DNA of 64,000 nt, from NCBI GenBank assembly GCA_027315345.1, contig DAHUYE010000026.1, positions 20,483 to 84,482 on the forward strand, read 5' to 3'. Below the pieces are notes generated by a model. The model had not been told where the DNA came from. It saw nothing but the letters and a program-made list of their open reading frames with translations, and did no database searches. This document shows, piece by piece, positions 17,819 through 26,721 of this stretch. The first letter of the stretch is position 1. The number at the start of each line of letters is the position of its first letter. The position numbers and the translations under genes were made by a program. This DNA comes from Actinomycetota bacterium. GTDB taxonomy: Bacteria > Actinomycetota > Acidimicrobiia > Acidimicrobiales > JAJPHE01.

Positions 17819-17913
17819 CCCGAGAGGAGAAGGCCGCCCCGGTGGGCCAGGACCATCAGCTCCATGCACCCGCCGCACGAGATGGCCAGATCGGCCGGCC
17901 ACAGCGAACGCAC
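17815..17913 (-). CDS. Candidate 32-residue ORF with CGGC motif, coupled to the ArsR gene
   Basis: GTG 17913 opens a 32-codon frame with very high third-position GC, unlike the other frames here, ending in a TGA that overlaps the TTG of the ArsR gene. The peptide contains ISCGGCMELMV, with two cysteines spaced C-x2-C, and a hydrophobic end. It could be a real small protein, a leader peptide controlling arsR translation, or the degraded end of a longer gene. No Shine-Dalgarno is visible. Confidence 0.35.
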   Translation of the reverse strand: MRSLWPADLAISCGGCMELMVLAHRGGLLLSG

Positions 17914-17931
17914 CCGCTCAAGAATTGAGGC

Positions 17932-18195
17932 ATGAGCATCCACCCCTGGCAGACGGAGAGGTTGGCCCAGGCCCACCAGCGCCAGCGGCTGGAGGACGCT
18001 GCCGGGCACCGCCTGGTCCGGGTAGCCCAACCCGGTTGGCGGGACGGCGTCGCCTACCGGTTCGGGACCCAGCACCACGCCACCCCCGACCGCCACCGGC
18101 CGGCCTCGGAGGGAGGGATCGAGGACCTGTTCCCCCTGCCGGGTCAGGCGGTCGAGTCGAATCCGGCCGCCGGCAGCCGGGTTTGCTCCGGCTAG
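17932..18195 (+). CDS. Small hypothetical protein (87 aa)
   Basis: 87 residues with consistent high third-position GC. The N-terminus MSIHPWQTERLAQAHQRQR resembles the start of short actinobacterial proteins of unknown function; the remainder is charged with no hydrophobic segment. It diverges from the ArsR leader frame, and a short palindrome (CTCAA-GAA-TTGAG, 17917-17929) lies between them. It converges with the DUF6295-like gene, overlapping by four bases. Confidence 0.55.
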   Translation: MSIHPWQTERLAQAHQRQRLEDAAGHRLVRVAQPGWRDGVAYRFGTQHHATPDRHRPASEGGIEDLFPLPGQAVESNPAAGSRVCSG

Positions 18196-18458
18196 GCCGA
18201 CAGTTCGGCGGGGACCGAGGCCAGGGCCTCCTCGATGGCCGCCACCAGGCGGCGGGCCGAGGCCGGCGTCAGCTCTATCCCTACCCGGGCGGCCGGTCCG
18301 CCGGTCGGGTCGGCCAGGTCGATGTTCAAGGTGTGCTCGGCCATGGCGTGCACGGGATGGTCGAAATAGACCGTGGCCGTGGACAGCCGCATCCAGTGGC
18401 CCTCCGGTCCCTTGGCGCTGCCTTCGACCCTGTTCTGGACGGTGGTGTAGGTGCACAT
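18192..18458 (-). CDS. DUF6295-like small protein
   Basis: 88 residues beginning MCTYTTVQNRVEGSAKGP, with YFDHPVHAMAEHTLNIDL in the middle. From memory this fits an actinobacterial family named DUF6295, function unknown; the assignment was not checked by search. Three bases downstream of the dienelactone hydrolase gene, in the SDR-DLH-DUF operon, so it may assist that pathway. Confidence 0.7.
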   Translation of the reverse strand: MCTYTTVQNRVEGSAKGPEGHWMRLSTATVYFDHPVHAMAEHTLNIDLADPTGGPAARVGIELTPASARRLVAAIEEALASVPAELSA

Positions 18459-18461
18459 CGC

Positions 18462-19202
18462 TCAGGCCCCCAGATACTTGCCGTAGAACTCGCTGATGCG
18501 GGCCCAGCCATCGGTGGCCGCCTCCACGTTGTAGGCGGTCCGGTCCACCGAGAAGAAGGCGTGCCCGGCGCCGTCGTAGCGGTGGAACTCGTACTCCTTA
18601 CCGTTGTCCTTGAGAATGGCCTCCAACTCGTCGACCTGCTCGGGGGTGGGGAACTTGTCCTCGTTGCCGAACAGGCCCAGCAGCGGGCAGCGCAGGTTGG
18701 GGAGCTGGTCGACCAGGTTGGTGACCCGCAGCGGAAAACCTTCCGGCACGATGCCGGTGACGAAGGCGCCGTAGCAGTCCACCGCCGCGTCCAGGTCCAG
18801 GTTGCAGGCCGCCAGCACGCTCTGGCGGCCACCGGAGCAGTAGCCGATCACGCCGACTCTTCCGTTGGAGGAGTCCAGGCCCCGCAGGTGCGACGCCGCT
18901 CCCGACACATCCCCGATCAGACGCTCATCGGGCACCCCGCCCTGGGCCCGGGCCGTGGCGGCGGCGTCGTCCGGAGCCGCCCCGGGTGCCTCCCGCCAGT
19001 ACAGATTGGGGCAGATGGCGTCATAACCCATCTCGGCGAATCGCCTCGTTATCTCCTTCGTCCCCCGGTCATAGCCAGGCATGTGATGGATGACCACCAC
19101 CCCTCCCCGGGAGCCGCCCCCCAGCGGACGGGCCAGGTAGGCCTCGATCTCGTCGTCCCCGTGTCCCTTGATCCTGATCGTCTGCGCATTGAGTTCGCTC
19201 AT
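18462..19202 (-). CDS. Dienelactone hydrolase family protein
   Basis: 246-residue alpha/beta hydrolase, the usual DLH length. Nucleophile C122 sits in GYCSGGR, the catalytic Asp in GNEDKF and His in GAGHAFF, the Cys-Asp-His set of dienelactone hydrolases. An HHMPGYD segment near residue 40 forms the oxyanion region. Predicted cytoplasmic lactone/ester hydrolase. ATG 19202 overlaps the SDR stop codon (ATGA), so the two are translated together. Confidence 0.88.
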   Translation of the reverse strand: MSELNAQTIRIKGHGDDEIEAYLARPLGGGSRGGVVVIHHMPGYDRGTKEITRRFAEMGYDAICPNLYWREAPGAAPDDAAATARAQGGVPDERLIGDVSGAASHLRGLDSSNGRVGVIGYCSGGRQSVLAACNLDLDAAVDCYGAFVTGIVPEGFPLRVTNLVDQLPNLRCPLLGLFGNEDKFPTPEQVDELEAILKDNGKEYEFHRYDGAGHAFFSVDRTAYNVEAATDGWARISEFYGKYLGA

Positions 19203-20158
19203 CGGGCGGAATTCCCTCCGCCCAGCGGGGCGATGCCGACCCCGGCGTGGTCATAGGCCCCTTCCGGGTCGGCCCGCACCTGCTCGTCCAGGAGGCGGGC
19301 GTCGTCTCCCACCAGGATCCGCCACCGCCCGGCCCGCACCCCTTCCAAAATGATCTTGGCGGCGTCGGCCGCACTCAGGGGCGCCGAGGTGCGGAAGCCC
19401 TCCTCCATCATCTTGACGATGTCGCGCACCTGATCGGCGGGCAGGTCGCCCGGCATGCCCCGGCCGGCCAGCAGCTGGCGGGTGGCGTCGAGGTCGGTGT
19501 CGGTCAGCTCATCCGGCTCCGGGCGGCCGAAGTAGCGACGGGAGTTGGCCACGATGTCGGTGCCGATGTGGCCGGGCATCACCACCGAGACCCCGACGTG
19601 GGGGGCGTTGATGCGCAGATCCTCGATCAAGGCCTCGGAAAAGCCCTTCACCGCGAACTTGGCCGTGCTGTAGGCGGTATGGGGCACTCCGGGGCCCAAC
19701 GAGGCCCAGAAACCGTTGACGCTGCTGGTGTTGACCAGGCGGGCCTCCTCGGCGGCGATGAGGAGGGGCAGGAAGGCGCGGGAGCAGTAGTAGACGCCCC
19801 ACCAGTCGACACCGAAGGTCCGTTCCCAGTCTTCTCGGCGGTCGGCCAGGAAGCTGCCACCGCCGCCGATGCCGGCGTTGTTGAAGACCAGCTCGAGCAC
19901 GCCGCCGTGGGCGGCCACCACCTCGTCCCGGAAGGCCAGGACGGCCGACTCATCGGACACGTCGCAGATGTGAGTGGTGATCTTCACTCCCTCGGCGGCG
20001 CCGGCCTCCGCCCGGGCCAGCGTCTCGGTCAGCCCGACGGCGCTGACGTCACAGGTCGCCACCGACGCGCCCTCGGCGGCCAGCTGGATGACCAGCTCCC
20101 GGCCCATGCCCGATCCCCCGCCCGTCACCACGGCCCGCTTGCCCGCAAAGGTCCCCAT
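19199..20158 (-). CDS. Short-chain dehydrogenase/reductase
   Basis: 319 residues. Cofactor motif TGGGSGMGR (12-20) and NNAG (93-96), catalytic S145 region, Y163 and K167 in YSTAK. The C-terminal 60 residues include DAAKIILEGVRAGRWRILVG, typical of classical SDRs from degradative pathways. ATG 20158 has GAGGAG a few bases upstream. First gene of the SDR-DLH-DUF6295 operon; diverges from the substrate-binding-protein gene across 111 bp. Confidence 0.88.
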   Translation of the reverse strand: MGTFAGKRAVVTGGGSGMGRELVIQLAAEGASVATCDVSAVGLTETLARAEAGAAEGVKITTHICDVSDESAVLAFRDEVVAAHGGVLELVFNNAGIGGGGSFLADRREDWERTFGVDWWGVYYCSRAFLPLLIAAEEARLVNTSSVNGFWASLGPGVPHTAYSTAKFAVKGFSEALIEDLRINAPHVGVSVVMPGHIGTDIVANSRRYFGRPEPDELTDTDLDATRQLLAGRGMPGDLPADQVRDIVKMMEEGFRTSAPLSAADAAKIILEGVRAGRWRILVGDDARLLDEQVRADPEGAYDHAGVGIAPLGGGNSAR

Positions 20159-20269
20159 TGCCTGCTCCTCTCGATCGGCCGCCACCGTAACGCTGACGGG
20201 CTTTCCGGGGCGACCTGGCATAACGTGGTAACCGGCCGGCCGGGGGGGCCGCCGCATGGGGGTGGGGTC

Positions 20270-22063
20270 GTGAATCAGCCAGCGGGCATGGTGGGGCCGG
20301 CCGAAGTCGAGGCCATGGTCAGGCGGTACCTGGCCCGGGTGGCGGTGCGGTCGATCCCGGTGCTGGCCCTGCTGCTGGCCGCCCTCCTGGTCATCATCCT
20401 GGTGCCCAGCCACAACAGCCAGCCGGCGGCCACCTCGCTGGGCAGCGGTTCCGGTTCCTCCGCCGGCGGGTCCGGGACATCGACCGGCGCCCAGTCGAAT
20501 GCAGCCCAGAGCCCAGCGGCCGGAAACCAGTCGGGCTCCTCAGCGGGCTCCTCCTCGGGCTCAGTCGGTGCCGGTGGCTCGGTGGGCGCGTCGGGCGCTT
20601 CGGGCGCTTCGGGCGCGGGCCCCGGCGCTACTGGCGCCTCCGGGTCGGCCGCCGGCGCCGGCGACGTGTCCCGGACAGGGGTCAAGTGCGGGCCGGGGGT
20701 GCGCCAATTCAGCTACTCCAAGTACGCCCCGCTGTGCGTGCCCGCCTTCAGCGGCAACAACGGCGGCGCCACCGCCGCCGGGGTGACCGGCAGCACCATC
20801 ACCATCGTCTACCGCAACCGCTCCTCGGGGGAGTCGGCCGCCATCTCGGCTGCGGCCGGAGCCGCGGCCGGCGGGACCGACGCCCAGTACCTCCAGGACA
20901 TGCAGACCTTCGTCGGGTACTTCAACAAGATCTTTGAGCTCTACGGCCGCCATGTGGTCCTCAAGGCCTTCAACAGCCAGGGCGACTACGTCCAGGAGGA
21001 CCAGGGCCAGGACCTGGCCGCGGCCGAAGCCGACGCAGTCACCGCCAAGGATATGGGCGCCTTCGCCGATGTCTCCTTCCCTCTGGGATCGAGCACCCAG
21101 CCCTACGAGGAGGACCTGGCCCGCCAGGGCGTGTTGTCCATGGGCGCCACCTACATGCCCCAGTCCTGGTTCCAGCAGTTCGCCCCCTACGAATACTCGG
21201 CTGCCTCCCCCACCGGCACCCAGGCCGGGGATCACACCATCCATCTGGTGTGCACCCGGATGGCGGGGATGCCGGCCATCTTCGCCGGGGATCCGCTGAT
21301 GCAAAAAACCAAGCGGGTCTTCGGACTCATCACCCCGGAGAACCCCATCTATATGCAGACCGGGGACCAAATCCAGGCCGGGCTGTCCGCCTGCGGGGTC
21401 AAGCTCGCCCGGCGGGCCAGCTATGCCGTGGACATCCCCACCTACCAGCAGGAGGCGACCAGCATCGTGGCCGGCATGAAGGCGGCCGGAGTGACCACCA
21501 TCCTGTGCGGCTGTGACCCGCTGTTTCCGATCTTCGCCGCCAACGCCGCCGATGCCGAGCACTACTACCCGGAGTGGGCCGGCCTCGGCTTCGGGGATCC
21601 GCTGGCCCGTCTGCCCTCCTCCGACCAGATGAAGGACGCCATAAGCACCGACGGGACCCAGCCGGCCGCCGACGCCACCGAGGCCTACACCGCCTTCCAG
21701 AAGGCCGACCCGGGGGGCAAGCCGGCCGAGATCTACTTCCCGCTGCCCTATGAAATCCTCCTCTACCTCTTCGATGCCCTCCAGGGCGCCGGGCCCGACC
21801 TGACCCCGTCGAGCTTCCAGCGGGCCGTGTTCTCCATGCCGGCCTCCCTGCCCAACGGGGACTTCGGGCCGTGGCAGTCGGGGGTCAACAAGTACGCCCC
21901 CTTCACCGCCACCCAGGTGGGCTGGTGGGACCCCAACGCCATCAGCAAGTACGACAACATGAAGGGAGCGTGGCAGAGCTGCGAGGGCGGCCAATACTTC
22001 GCCTTCGACAACCCCGAGGCCTTCGCCCCGGCCGGGCGCCAGCTGCACTGTTTCAACAAGTAG
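20270..22063 (+). CDS. Periplasmic-binding-protein type I (branched-chain amino-acid ABC-like) with Ser/Gly-rich linker
   Basis: 597 residues: N-terminal TM anchor (about 30-48), a 90-residue Gly/Ser/Ala linker, then a two-lobed substrate-binding domain (about 145-597; GSTITIVYRNRSSGE, NSQGDYVQEDQGQDLAAAEADAV, GADDAYL-like AAVVTTILCGCDPLF region). It resembles Leu/Ile/Val-type receptors but no permease or ATPase gene is nearby, so it may act as an orphan or sensory receptor. GTG 20270 has a GGGGGTGGGG stretch upstream as ribosome site; ATG 20288 is an alternative. Confidence 0.78.
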   Translation: MNQPAGMVGPAEVEAMVRRYLARVAVRSIPVLALLLAALLVIILVPSHNSQPAATSLGSGSGSSAGGSGTSTGAQSNAAQSPAAGNQSGSSAGSSSGSVGAGGSVGASGASGASGAGPGATGASGSAAGAGDVSRTGVKCGPGVRQFSYSKYAPLCVPAFSGNNGGATAAGVTGSTITIVYRNRSSGESAAISAAAGAAAGGTDAQYLQDMQTFVGYFNKIFELYGRHVVLKAFNSQGDYVQEDQGQDLAAAEADAVTAKDMGAFADVSFPLGSSTQPYEEDLARQGVLSMGATYMPQSWFQQFAPYEYSAASPTGTQAGDHTIHLVCTRMAGMPAIFAGDPLMQKTKRVFGLITPENPIYMQTGDQIQAGLSACGVKLARRASYAVDIPTYQQEATSIVAGMKAAGVTTILCGCDPLFPIFAANAADAEHYYPEWAGLGFGDPLARLPSSDQMKDAISTDGTQPAADATEAYTAFQKADPGGKPAEIYFPLPYEILLYLFDALQGAGPDLTPSSFQRAVFSMPASLPNGDFGPWQSGVNKYAPFTATQVGWWDPNAISKYDNMKGAWQSCEGGQYFAFDNPEAFAPAGRQLHCFNK

Positions 22064-22099
22064 GCAGGAGCCGGGCGGCCCGGTGATGAACATCTAACG

Positions 22100-23875
22100 A
22101 TGGCCGACTCATTTCGCCGTCCAAGAAGGTTCCGTCCAAACCGGTCGAATTTGACCCGGATCGCCTTGGTGGCGGCAGGGTCGAGCCTGGCTCCGCTGGC
22201 CGTTTCGGCCCTACCGGCTCAGGCTTCTGCTCCGGCCCAGGTCGCCTGGGCGGCCACGGCCACCCGGGCCGCCGACACCGGCCGAGCCGTGGCGCTGGGC
22301 AGCCTGAGCCCGAGCCGCTCCGTCAGCCTGGTGGTGACCCTCAAGGCGCCCCACCCCGCCGCCGAGGCGGCCGCCCTGCGAGCCATGTACACCCCGGGCA
22401 GTTCGACCTTCCACCACTTCCTGACCCCGGCCCAGTTCACGGCCCGGTGGGCCCCCAGCCCGGCAGCGGTGAGTTCGGTGGCGGGCTACCTGGCCGGCCA
22501 CGGCTTCAGCCACATCCAGGTGCTCTCCAACCGGATGGCGATTACCGCCGCTGGTACCGCCGCCGCGGCCGCCTTCGCCTTCCACACCCGGCTGGAGTCC
22601 TTCCGGGCCGGCCGCCTGCGCTTCTTCGCCAACACCGCCCCGGCCCTGGTCCCGGCGGCGCTGTCGTCCTCGGTCCAGGCCGTGCTGGGCCTCAACGACC
22701 TGCCCCTCCCGCTCCTGCACCCGATCCGGGCCAGGACCCAGGCCGGTTCACCCAGCTTCGCCGGGCTGAACCCGGCCCAGTTCCAGGTCACCTATGACGC
22801 GGCCGGGACCCCGAGCGGATCGGGCACCTCCATCGCTCTCCTCACCGAGGGCAGCCAGACCCAGGTGCTCAAGGATCTGCGCCAGGCCGAGACGGTCAAC
22901 CACCTGCCCAAGGTGGCCGTCACCGAGATTCCGGTCGGGGCCCAGAGCACCGACACCACCGGCGTCGACGAGTTCGACCTCGACACCCAGTCCTCCACGG
23001 GCATGGCCCCTTCCGTCAAGAACCTGTACCTGTACAACATCGGGTCGCTGGTGGACTCCGAGATCGACCTGGACTTCACGACCTTCGTCGCCCAGGACAA
23101 GGCGGTGGCCATGTCAGCCAGCATCGGGGGCTGTGACTTCTCGCCTTACCTGGACGGCTCCATGGTCAGCACCGACTCCGTGCTGCAGGAAGGGGCCCTG
23201 CAGGGCCAGACCCTGTTCGCCTCCACCGGTGACAGTGGCTCGACCTGTGGGGCGCCGGTGAACGTCGGGGCGCCCAGCGGCATCCCCGAAACCAACTGGC
23301 CCGCCTCCGGGGAGTTCACCACCGCCGTGGGCGGGACCTCACTCATCACCGACTCGAACGGCAACCGCATCAGCGAACTGGGCTGGTTGGGCTCGGGCGG
23401 AGGCATCAGCTACCTGGAGAACCCGGGCTGGTGGACGGCCGATTCCGACCTCGGCTACGACGCCCAGTACGCCACCGGCGGCCGGGCCATTCCCGACGTC
23501 GCCCTGGACGCCGACCCCAACGTGGCCACGCCGGCGCTCATCTACGTGGACGGCCAGGTCTCCTACGTGGGCGGCACCAGCCTTTCCTCCCCCCTGATGC
23601 TGGGGGCCTGGGCCCGGCTGGAGTCGGCGCACAAGAACGGGCTCGGGCTGGCCTCCATCGACCTCTACGCCGTCTATGACAAGGTCAACCCCGGTACCAC
23701 CCTGCTCAGCTCTCCCATCGATCAGGTGGCGCCCGCCGCCGATCCCTCGCCCGTCCCGGGACTCACCGACATCACCCTGGGCACCAACGGGACCTACGTC
23801 GCCCGCCCCGGCTATGACGAGGTGACCGGCCTGGGCGCCCCGGACATAGCGGCTCTCAACAAGGTCATCCCCTAG
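22100..23875 (+). CDS. Sedolisin (S53) secreted protease without sorting tail
   Basis: 591 residues: basic start and signal peptide (about 18-43), pro-domain with FHHFLTPAQF, catalytic domain with E291/D295 in DEFDLD, the oxyanion region ASTGDSGS and S494 in GGTSLSSP. It ends right after the calcium-binding region (GAPDIAALNKVIP), so it lacks the VPEAP-hydrophobic-Arg tail of the two sedolisins at 3.7-8.6 kb and should be freely secreted. Thirty-six bases after the binding-protein gene and possibly co-transcribed with it. Confidence 0.9.
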   Translation: MADSFRRPRRFRPNRSNLTRIALVAAGSSLAPLAVSALPAQASAPAQVAWAATATRAADTGRAVALGSLSPSRSVSLVVTLKAPHPAAEAAALRAMYTPGSSTFHHFLTPAQFTARWAPSPAAVSSVAGYLAGHGFSHIQVLSNRMAITAAGTAAAAAFAFHTRLESFRAGRLRFFANTAPALVPAALSSSVQAVLGLNDLPLPLLHPIRARTQAGSPSFAGLNPAQFQVTYDAAGTPSGSGTSIALLTEGSQTQVLKDLRQAETVNHLPKVAVTEIPVGAQSTDTTGVDEFDLDTQSSTGMAPSVKNLYLYNIGSLVDSEIDLDFTTFVAQDKAVAMSASIGGCDFSPYLDGSMVSTDSVLQEGALQGQTLFASTGDSGSTCGAPVNVGAPSGIPETNWPASGEFTTAVGGTSLITDSNGNRISELGWLGSGGGISYLENPGWWTADSDLGYDAQYATGGRAIPDVALDADPNVATPALIYVDGQVSYVGGTSLSSPLMLGAWARLESAHKNGLGLASIDLYAVYDKVNPGTTLLSSPIDQVAPAADPSPVPGLTDITLGTNGTYVARPGYDEVTGLGAPDIAALNKVIP

Positions 23876-23887
23876 CCGCCGGCCGGT

Positions 23888-24751
23888 TCAGGTGAGCTCC
23901 AGCTCCTGGCCGGCCGCCAGCCGACCCTCCCCCACCACCTCGGCGTAGGCGCCGGCGCAGGCCCACAGACCCAGGCCGGGCACTTCGATGCGGTTGTGAG
24001 TCGCCACCGTGCGCAGGGTGTCACGGTCCGCCGCCAGCTCCGGCTGGGCCAGGGTGGTCATGACGCAGCGCATGGCCGGGATGGTGACCTTCATGCCGAT
24101 GCCACCGGTACCCATGAGGCGCTGGCCGGCCCAGTCGTTCTCCAGGAAGGCCGCCGGCCCGTCCGTCTCGATCAGGAAGTTGGGCCGATAGCGGCGCACA
24201 TCGAAAGCGGAGGCGGGGTTGAGCTCGGACAACCGGGCCAGGGTGGAGGTCGTGATGAGGTGCAGAGGGAAGGCGTCGACGAAGGTCCCGCCGGATGCGG
24301 CCATGGACACGCCGAACTGGCTGATCCGCTCCCCGGAATCCTCCGTGCCGATGCTGGTGGCGGTGATGACGTCCTCCGGGGCCAGCCCTTCGATATCCGG
24401 CCAGACCTCCTCGAAGACGCTGCCGGCCGGGGGCTCCGAAGTCAGATGCGCGGCCCGGCCCACGGCGGCCGAAAGGGCCTGGTCCACATCCGGGGCGTCG
24501 GAGCGCACGCTCCGACCACCGGGCAGGGTGATCTCCACCAGCCCGGGTTCCAGCGTCCGGGCCCGGAAGTTCAACAGCGAGCCCCACTTGCGGGGGTGCT
24601 TGGCGGTGGCGACCTTTCCATCCTCGGCGTCGATGAGGGCGAAGGCCCGATCCCCTTCGAGCCCGCCGGGACCGAGGACGGCTTCGTCCAACACCTCGCC
24701 CTGCATCGACTTGACCGGATAACGCCGGATGGCACCGAGGCGGTAGGCCAT
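23888..24751 (-). CDS. MOSC domain protein (MOSC_N plus MOSC)
   Basis: 287 residues. The N-terminal beta-barrel domain starts IRRYPVKSMQGE, and GLEGDRAFALID and RYRPNFLIETDG are typical of the YcbX/mARC type. The conserved cysteine is in IPAMRCVMTT, predicted to hold the molybdenum cofactor. Likely a molybdenum-dependent reductase of N-hydroxylated or similar compounds, or a sulfur carrier. ATG 24751 lies six bases after TAGTTT. It diverges from the monooxygenase gene with only 35 bp between start codons. Confidence 0.85.
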   Translation of the reverse strand: MAYRLGAIRRYPVKSMQGEVLDEAVLGPGGLEGDRAFALIDAEDGKVATAKHPRKWGSLLNFRARTLEPGLVEITLPGGRSVRSDAPDVDQALSAAVGRAAHLTSEPPAGSVFEEVWPDIEGLAPEDVITATSIGTEDSGERISQFGVSMAASGGTFVDAFPLHLITTSTLARLSELNPASAFDVRRYRPNFLIETDGPAAFLENDWAGQRLMGTGGIGMKVTIPAMRCVMTTLAQPELAADRDTLRTVATHNRIEVPGLGLWACAGAYAEVVGEGRLAAGQELELT

Positions 24752-24757
24752 GAAGGA

Positions 24758-24763
24758 AAACTA
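24758..24763 (-). promoter_or_regulatory. -10 box TAGTTT of the MOSC gene
   Basis: On the minus strand TAGTTT ends six bases before ATG 24751, predicting a leaderless transcript. It sits ten bases from the opposing -10 box of the monooxygenase gene. Confidence 0.4.
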
Positions 24764-24773
24764 CCGCGGCCCT

Positions 24774-24779
24774 TAAGCT
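24774..24779 (+). promoter_or_regulatory. -10 box TAAGCT of the monooxygenase gene
   Basis: TAAGCT ends seven bases before ATG 24787. Both divergent promoters are packed into 35 bp, so RNA polymerases could compete. Confidence 0.4.
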
Positions 24780-24786
24780 GGCGCCC

Positions 24787-26259
24787 ATGAGCGAGTCGCC
24801 CGAGCACTTCGACGTGCTCATAGTCGGAGCCGGGATATCGGGGCTGGGAGCGGCCTACCACCTCGGTCAGCAGTGCCCGGACAAAAGCTTCGTCATCCTG
24901 GAGGCCCTGGACGGCTTCGGGGGCACCTGGTGGACGCACCGCTATCCGGGGGTCCGCTCCGACAGCGACCTGTTCACCTTCGGCTACCGGTTCAAGCCCT
25001 GGCGGGGCGCGCCCCTGGCCACCTCGGAGGAGATCCTCAAGTACCTGGGCGAGGTCATCGAGGAGAACGACCTCGACCGCCACATCCGTTACCGCCATCG
25101 GATCACCAGCGCCGAGTGGTCCAGCGACCACCGGCGCTGGACGATCTCGGCCGCCCGCCTCGACACCGAGGAGGTGGTCAGCTTCACGGCCGGGTTCCTG
25201 TGGATGTGCCAGGGCTATTACCGCCACAGCCAGGGCTACACCCCGGAATGGGAGGGCCTGGAGGACTTCGGGGGCCAGGTCGTCCACCCCCAGACCTGGC
25301 CGGCCGACATCGACTACGCCGGTAAGAAGGTGGTCGTGATCGGGTCGGGAGCCACCGCCGCCACCCTCATCCCGGCCATCGCCGACCAGGCCGGGCATGT
25401 GACCATGCTGCAGCGGTCCCCCACCTTCTTCTTCGTGCGGCCCAACACCAACGAGCTGGCCGACACCCTGCGGGAGTTGGACATCCCCGAGGAGTGGACC
25501 CATGAGATCGTGCGCCGCAAGATCGTCCACGACCAGGACGCCATCACCAAGCTGTCCTTCGACGCTCCCGAGATGCTGCGCCAGTTCCTGATCGACACCA
25601 TCAAGCCCCTCCTGCCCGAGGGCTTCGACGTCGACCGCCACTTCAATCCCGCCTACCGGCCCTGGCAGCAGCGCATAGCCGTGCTGCCGGACGGGGACCT
25701 GTTCAAGGCCATGAAGGCCGGGCAGGCCTCGGTGGTGACCGACCAGATCGTGAGGTTCAACCCGACCGGGATCGAGCTGGCCTCGGGGGAGGCGCTGGAC
25801 GCCGACATCGTCATCACCGCCACCGGGTTCGACCTGAGCGTGCTGGGCGACATCGAGTTCTGCATCGATGACGAGCCGCTCGACTTCGCCGGGACGGTCA
25901 CCTACCGGGGGATGATGTTCACCGGAGTGCCCAACCTGGCCTACGTGTTCGGCTACTTCCGGGCCAGCTGGACGCTGCGGGCCGAGCTCATCAGCGACTT
26001 CGTGTGCCGGCTGCTCAACGAGATGGACCAGAAGGGCTCCACCATGGTCGTCCCGGCTCTGCGGGAGGAGGAGGCCGAAATGGCCCTCGGCCCCTGGGTC
26101 GACCCGGACAACTTCAACCCCGGCTACCTGACCCGGTCCCTGCACCTCATGCCCAAGCAGGGCGACCGGGACCCTTGGCGGCTGCTGCACGAGTACTCGG
26201 TGGAAAAGGAGCTCCTGCCCAAGGCGGACCTGGACGACGGGACCCTTCTCTTCAAGTAG
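24787..26259 (+). CDS. Flavin monooxygenase, Baeyer-Villiger type
   Basis: 490 residues. FAD motif GAGISGLGAAYHLG, BVMO fingerprint FGGQVVHPQTWP from F161, NADPH motif GSGATAATLIPA, and HRYPGVRSDSDLFTFGYRF. Same architecture as the paralogue at 14679. Predicted cytoplasmic NADPH- and FAD-dependent oxygenase. Upstream -10 TAAGCT supports ATG 24787. A small SRPBCC protein gene follows 44 bp later and may bind the same hydrophobic substrate or product. Confidence 0.88.
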   Translation: MSESPEHFDVLIVGAGISGLGAAYHLGQQCPDKSFVILEALDGFGGTWWTHRYPGVRSDSDLFTFGYRFKPWRGAPLATSEEILKYLGEVIEENDLDRHIRYRHRITSAEWSSDHRRWTISAARLDTEEVVSFTAGFLWMCQGYYRHSQGYTPEWEGLEDFGGQVVHPQTWPADIDYAGKKVVVIGSGATAATLIPAIADQAGHVTMLQRSPTFFFVRPNTNELADTLRELDIPEEWTHEIVRRKIVHDQDAITKLSFDAPEMLRQFLIDTIKPLLPEGFDVDRHFNPAYRPWQQRIAVLPDGDLFKAMKAGQASVVTDQIVRFNPTGIELASGEALDADIVITATGFDLSVLGDIEFCIDDEPLDFAGTVTYRGMMFTGVPNLAYVFGYFRASWTLRAELISDFVCRLLNEMDQKGSTMVVPALREEEAEMALGPWVDPDNFNPGYLTRSLHLMPKQGDRDPWRLLHEYSVEKELLPKADLDDGTLLFK

Positions 26260-26303
26260 CCCCTATGGTGATGGGCCAGCCGAGCGCGGAGGACGGAGAA
26301 GAC

Positions 26304-26714
26304 ATGGCCGAGGTCAGGGAGGAAGCCGAGTTCCCCACCGGGATCGATGAGGTGTGGAAGCTCGTAGGCGACTTCGGCGGGTTCATCGAGGCCATGGGCC
26401 TGCCGGTGAAGCTGGAGGGCGAGGGGATCGGCCAGACCCGCACCATCGAGATGGGACACGCCCCCATGGTCGAGCGGCTGGAGGAGCGGGACGAGACCGC
26501 CAAGCGGCTGGTGTACAGCATCGTGTCCGGGCCGCTGCCCATCGAGAACTACCGCTCCACCATGCAGCTGACCGAGGCGGGGGGATCGACCCGCCTGGCC
26601 TGGTCGGGGACCTTCGAGCCCGCCGCCGGCGCCAGCGAGGAGGACGCCGCCAACATCGTGCGCTCCGTCTACCAGGGCGGCATCGGCGGCCTGAAGGGCC
26701 GCTTCGGGGGCTGA
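26304..26714 (+). CDS. SRPBCC (START/PYR-like) ligand-binding protein
   Basis: 136 residues from ATG 26304, which has GGAGGACGGAGAA just upstream; in-frame ATGs at 26265 and 26271 would add 11-13 residues. Pattern of a polyketide-cyclase/Bet v1-like fold: FPTGIDEVWKLVGDFGGF, then LVYSIVSGPLPIENYRSTMQL and TRLAWSGTFEP, near the end RSVYQGGIGGLKGRF. Binds a hydrophobic small molecule in a cavity. Downstream of the monooxygenase and convergent with the M20 peptidase gene. Confidence 0.82.
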   Translation: MAEVREEAEFPTGIDEVWKLVGDFGGFIEAMGLPVKLEGEGIGQTRTIEMGHAPMVERLEERDETAKRLVYSIVSGPLPIENYRSTMQLTEAGGSTRLAWSGTFEPAAGASEEDAANIVRSVYQGGIGGLKGRFGG

Positions 26715-26721
26715 GGACTCC

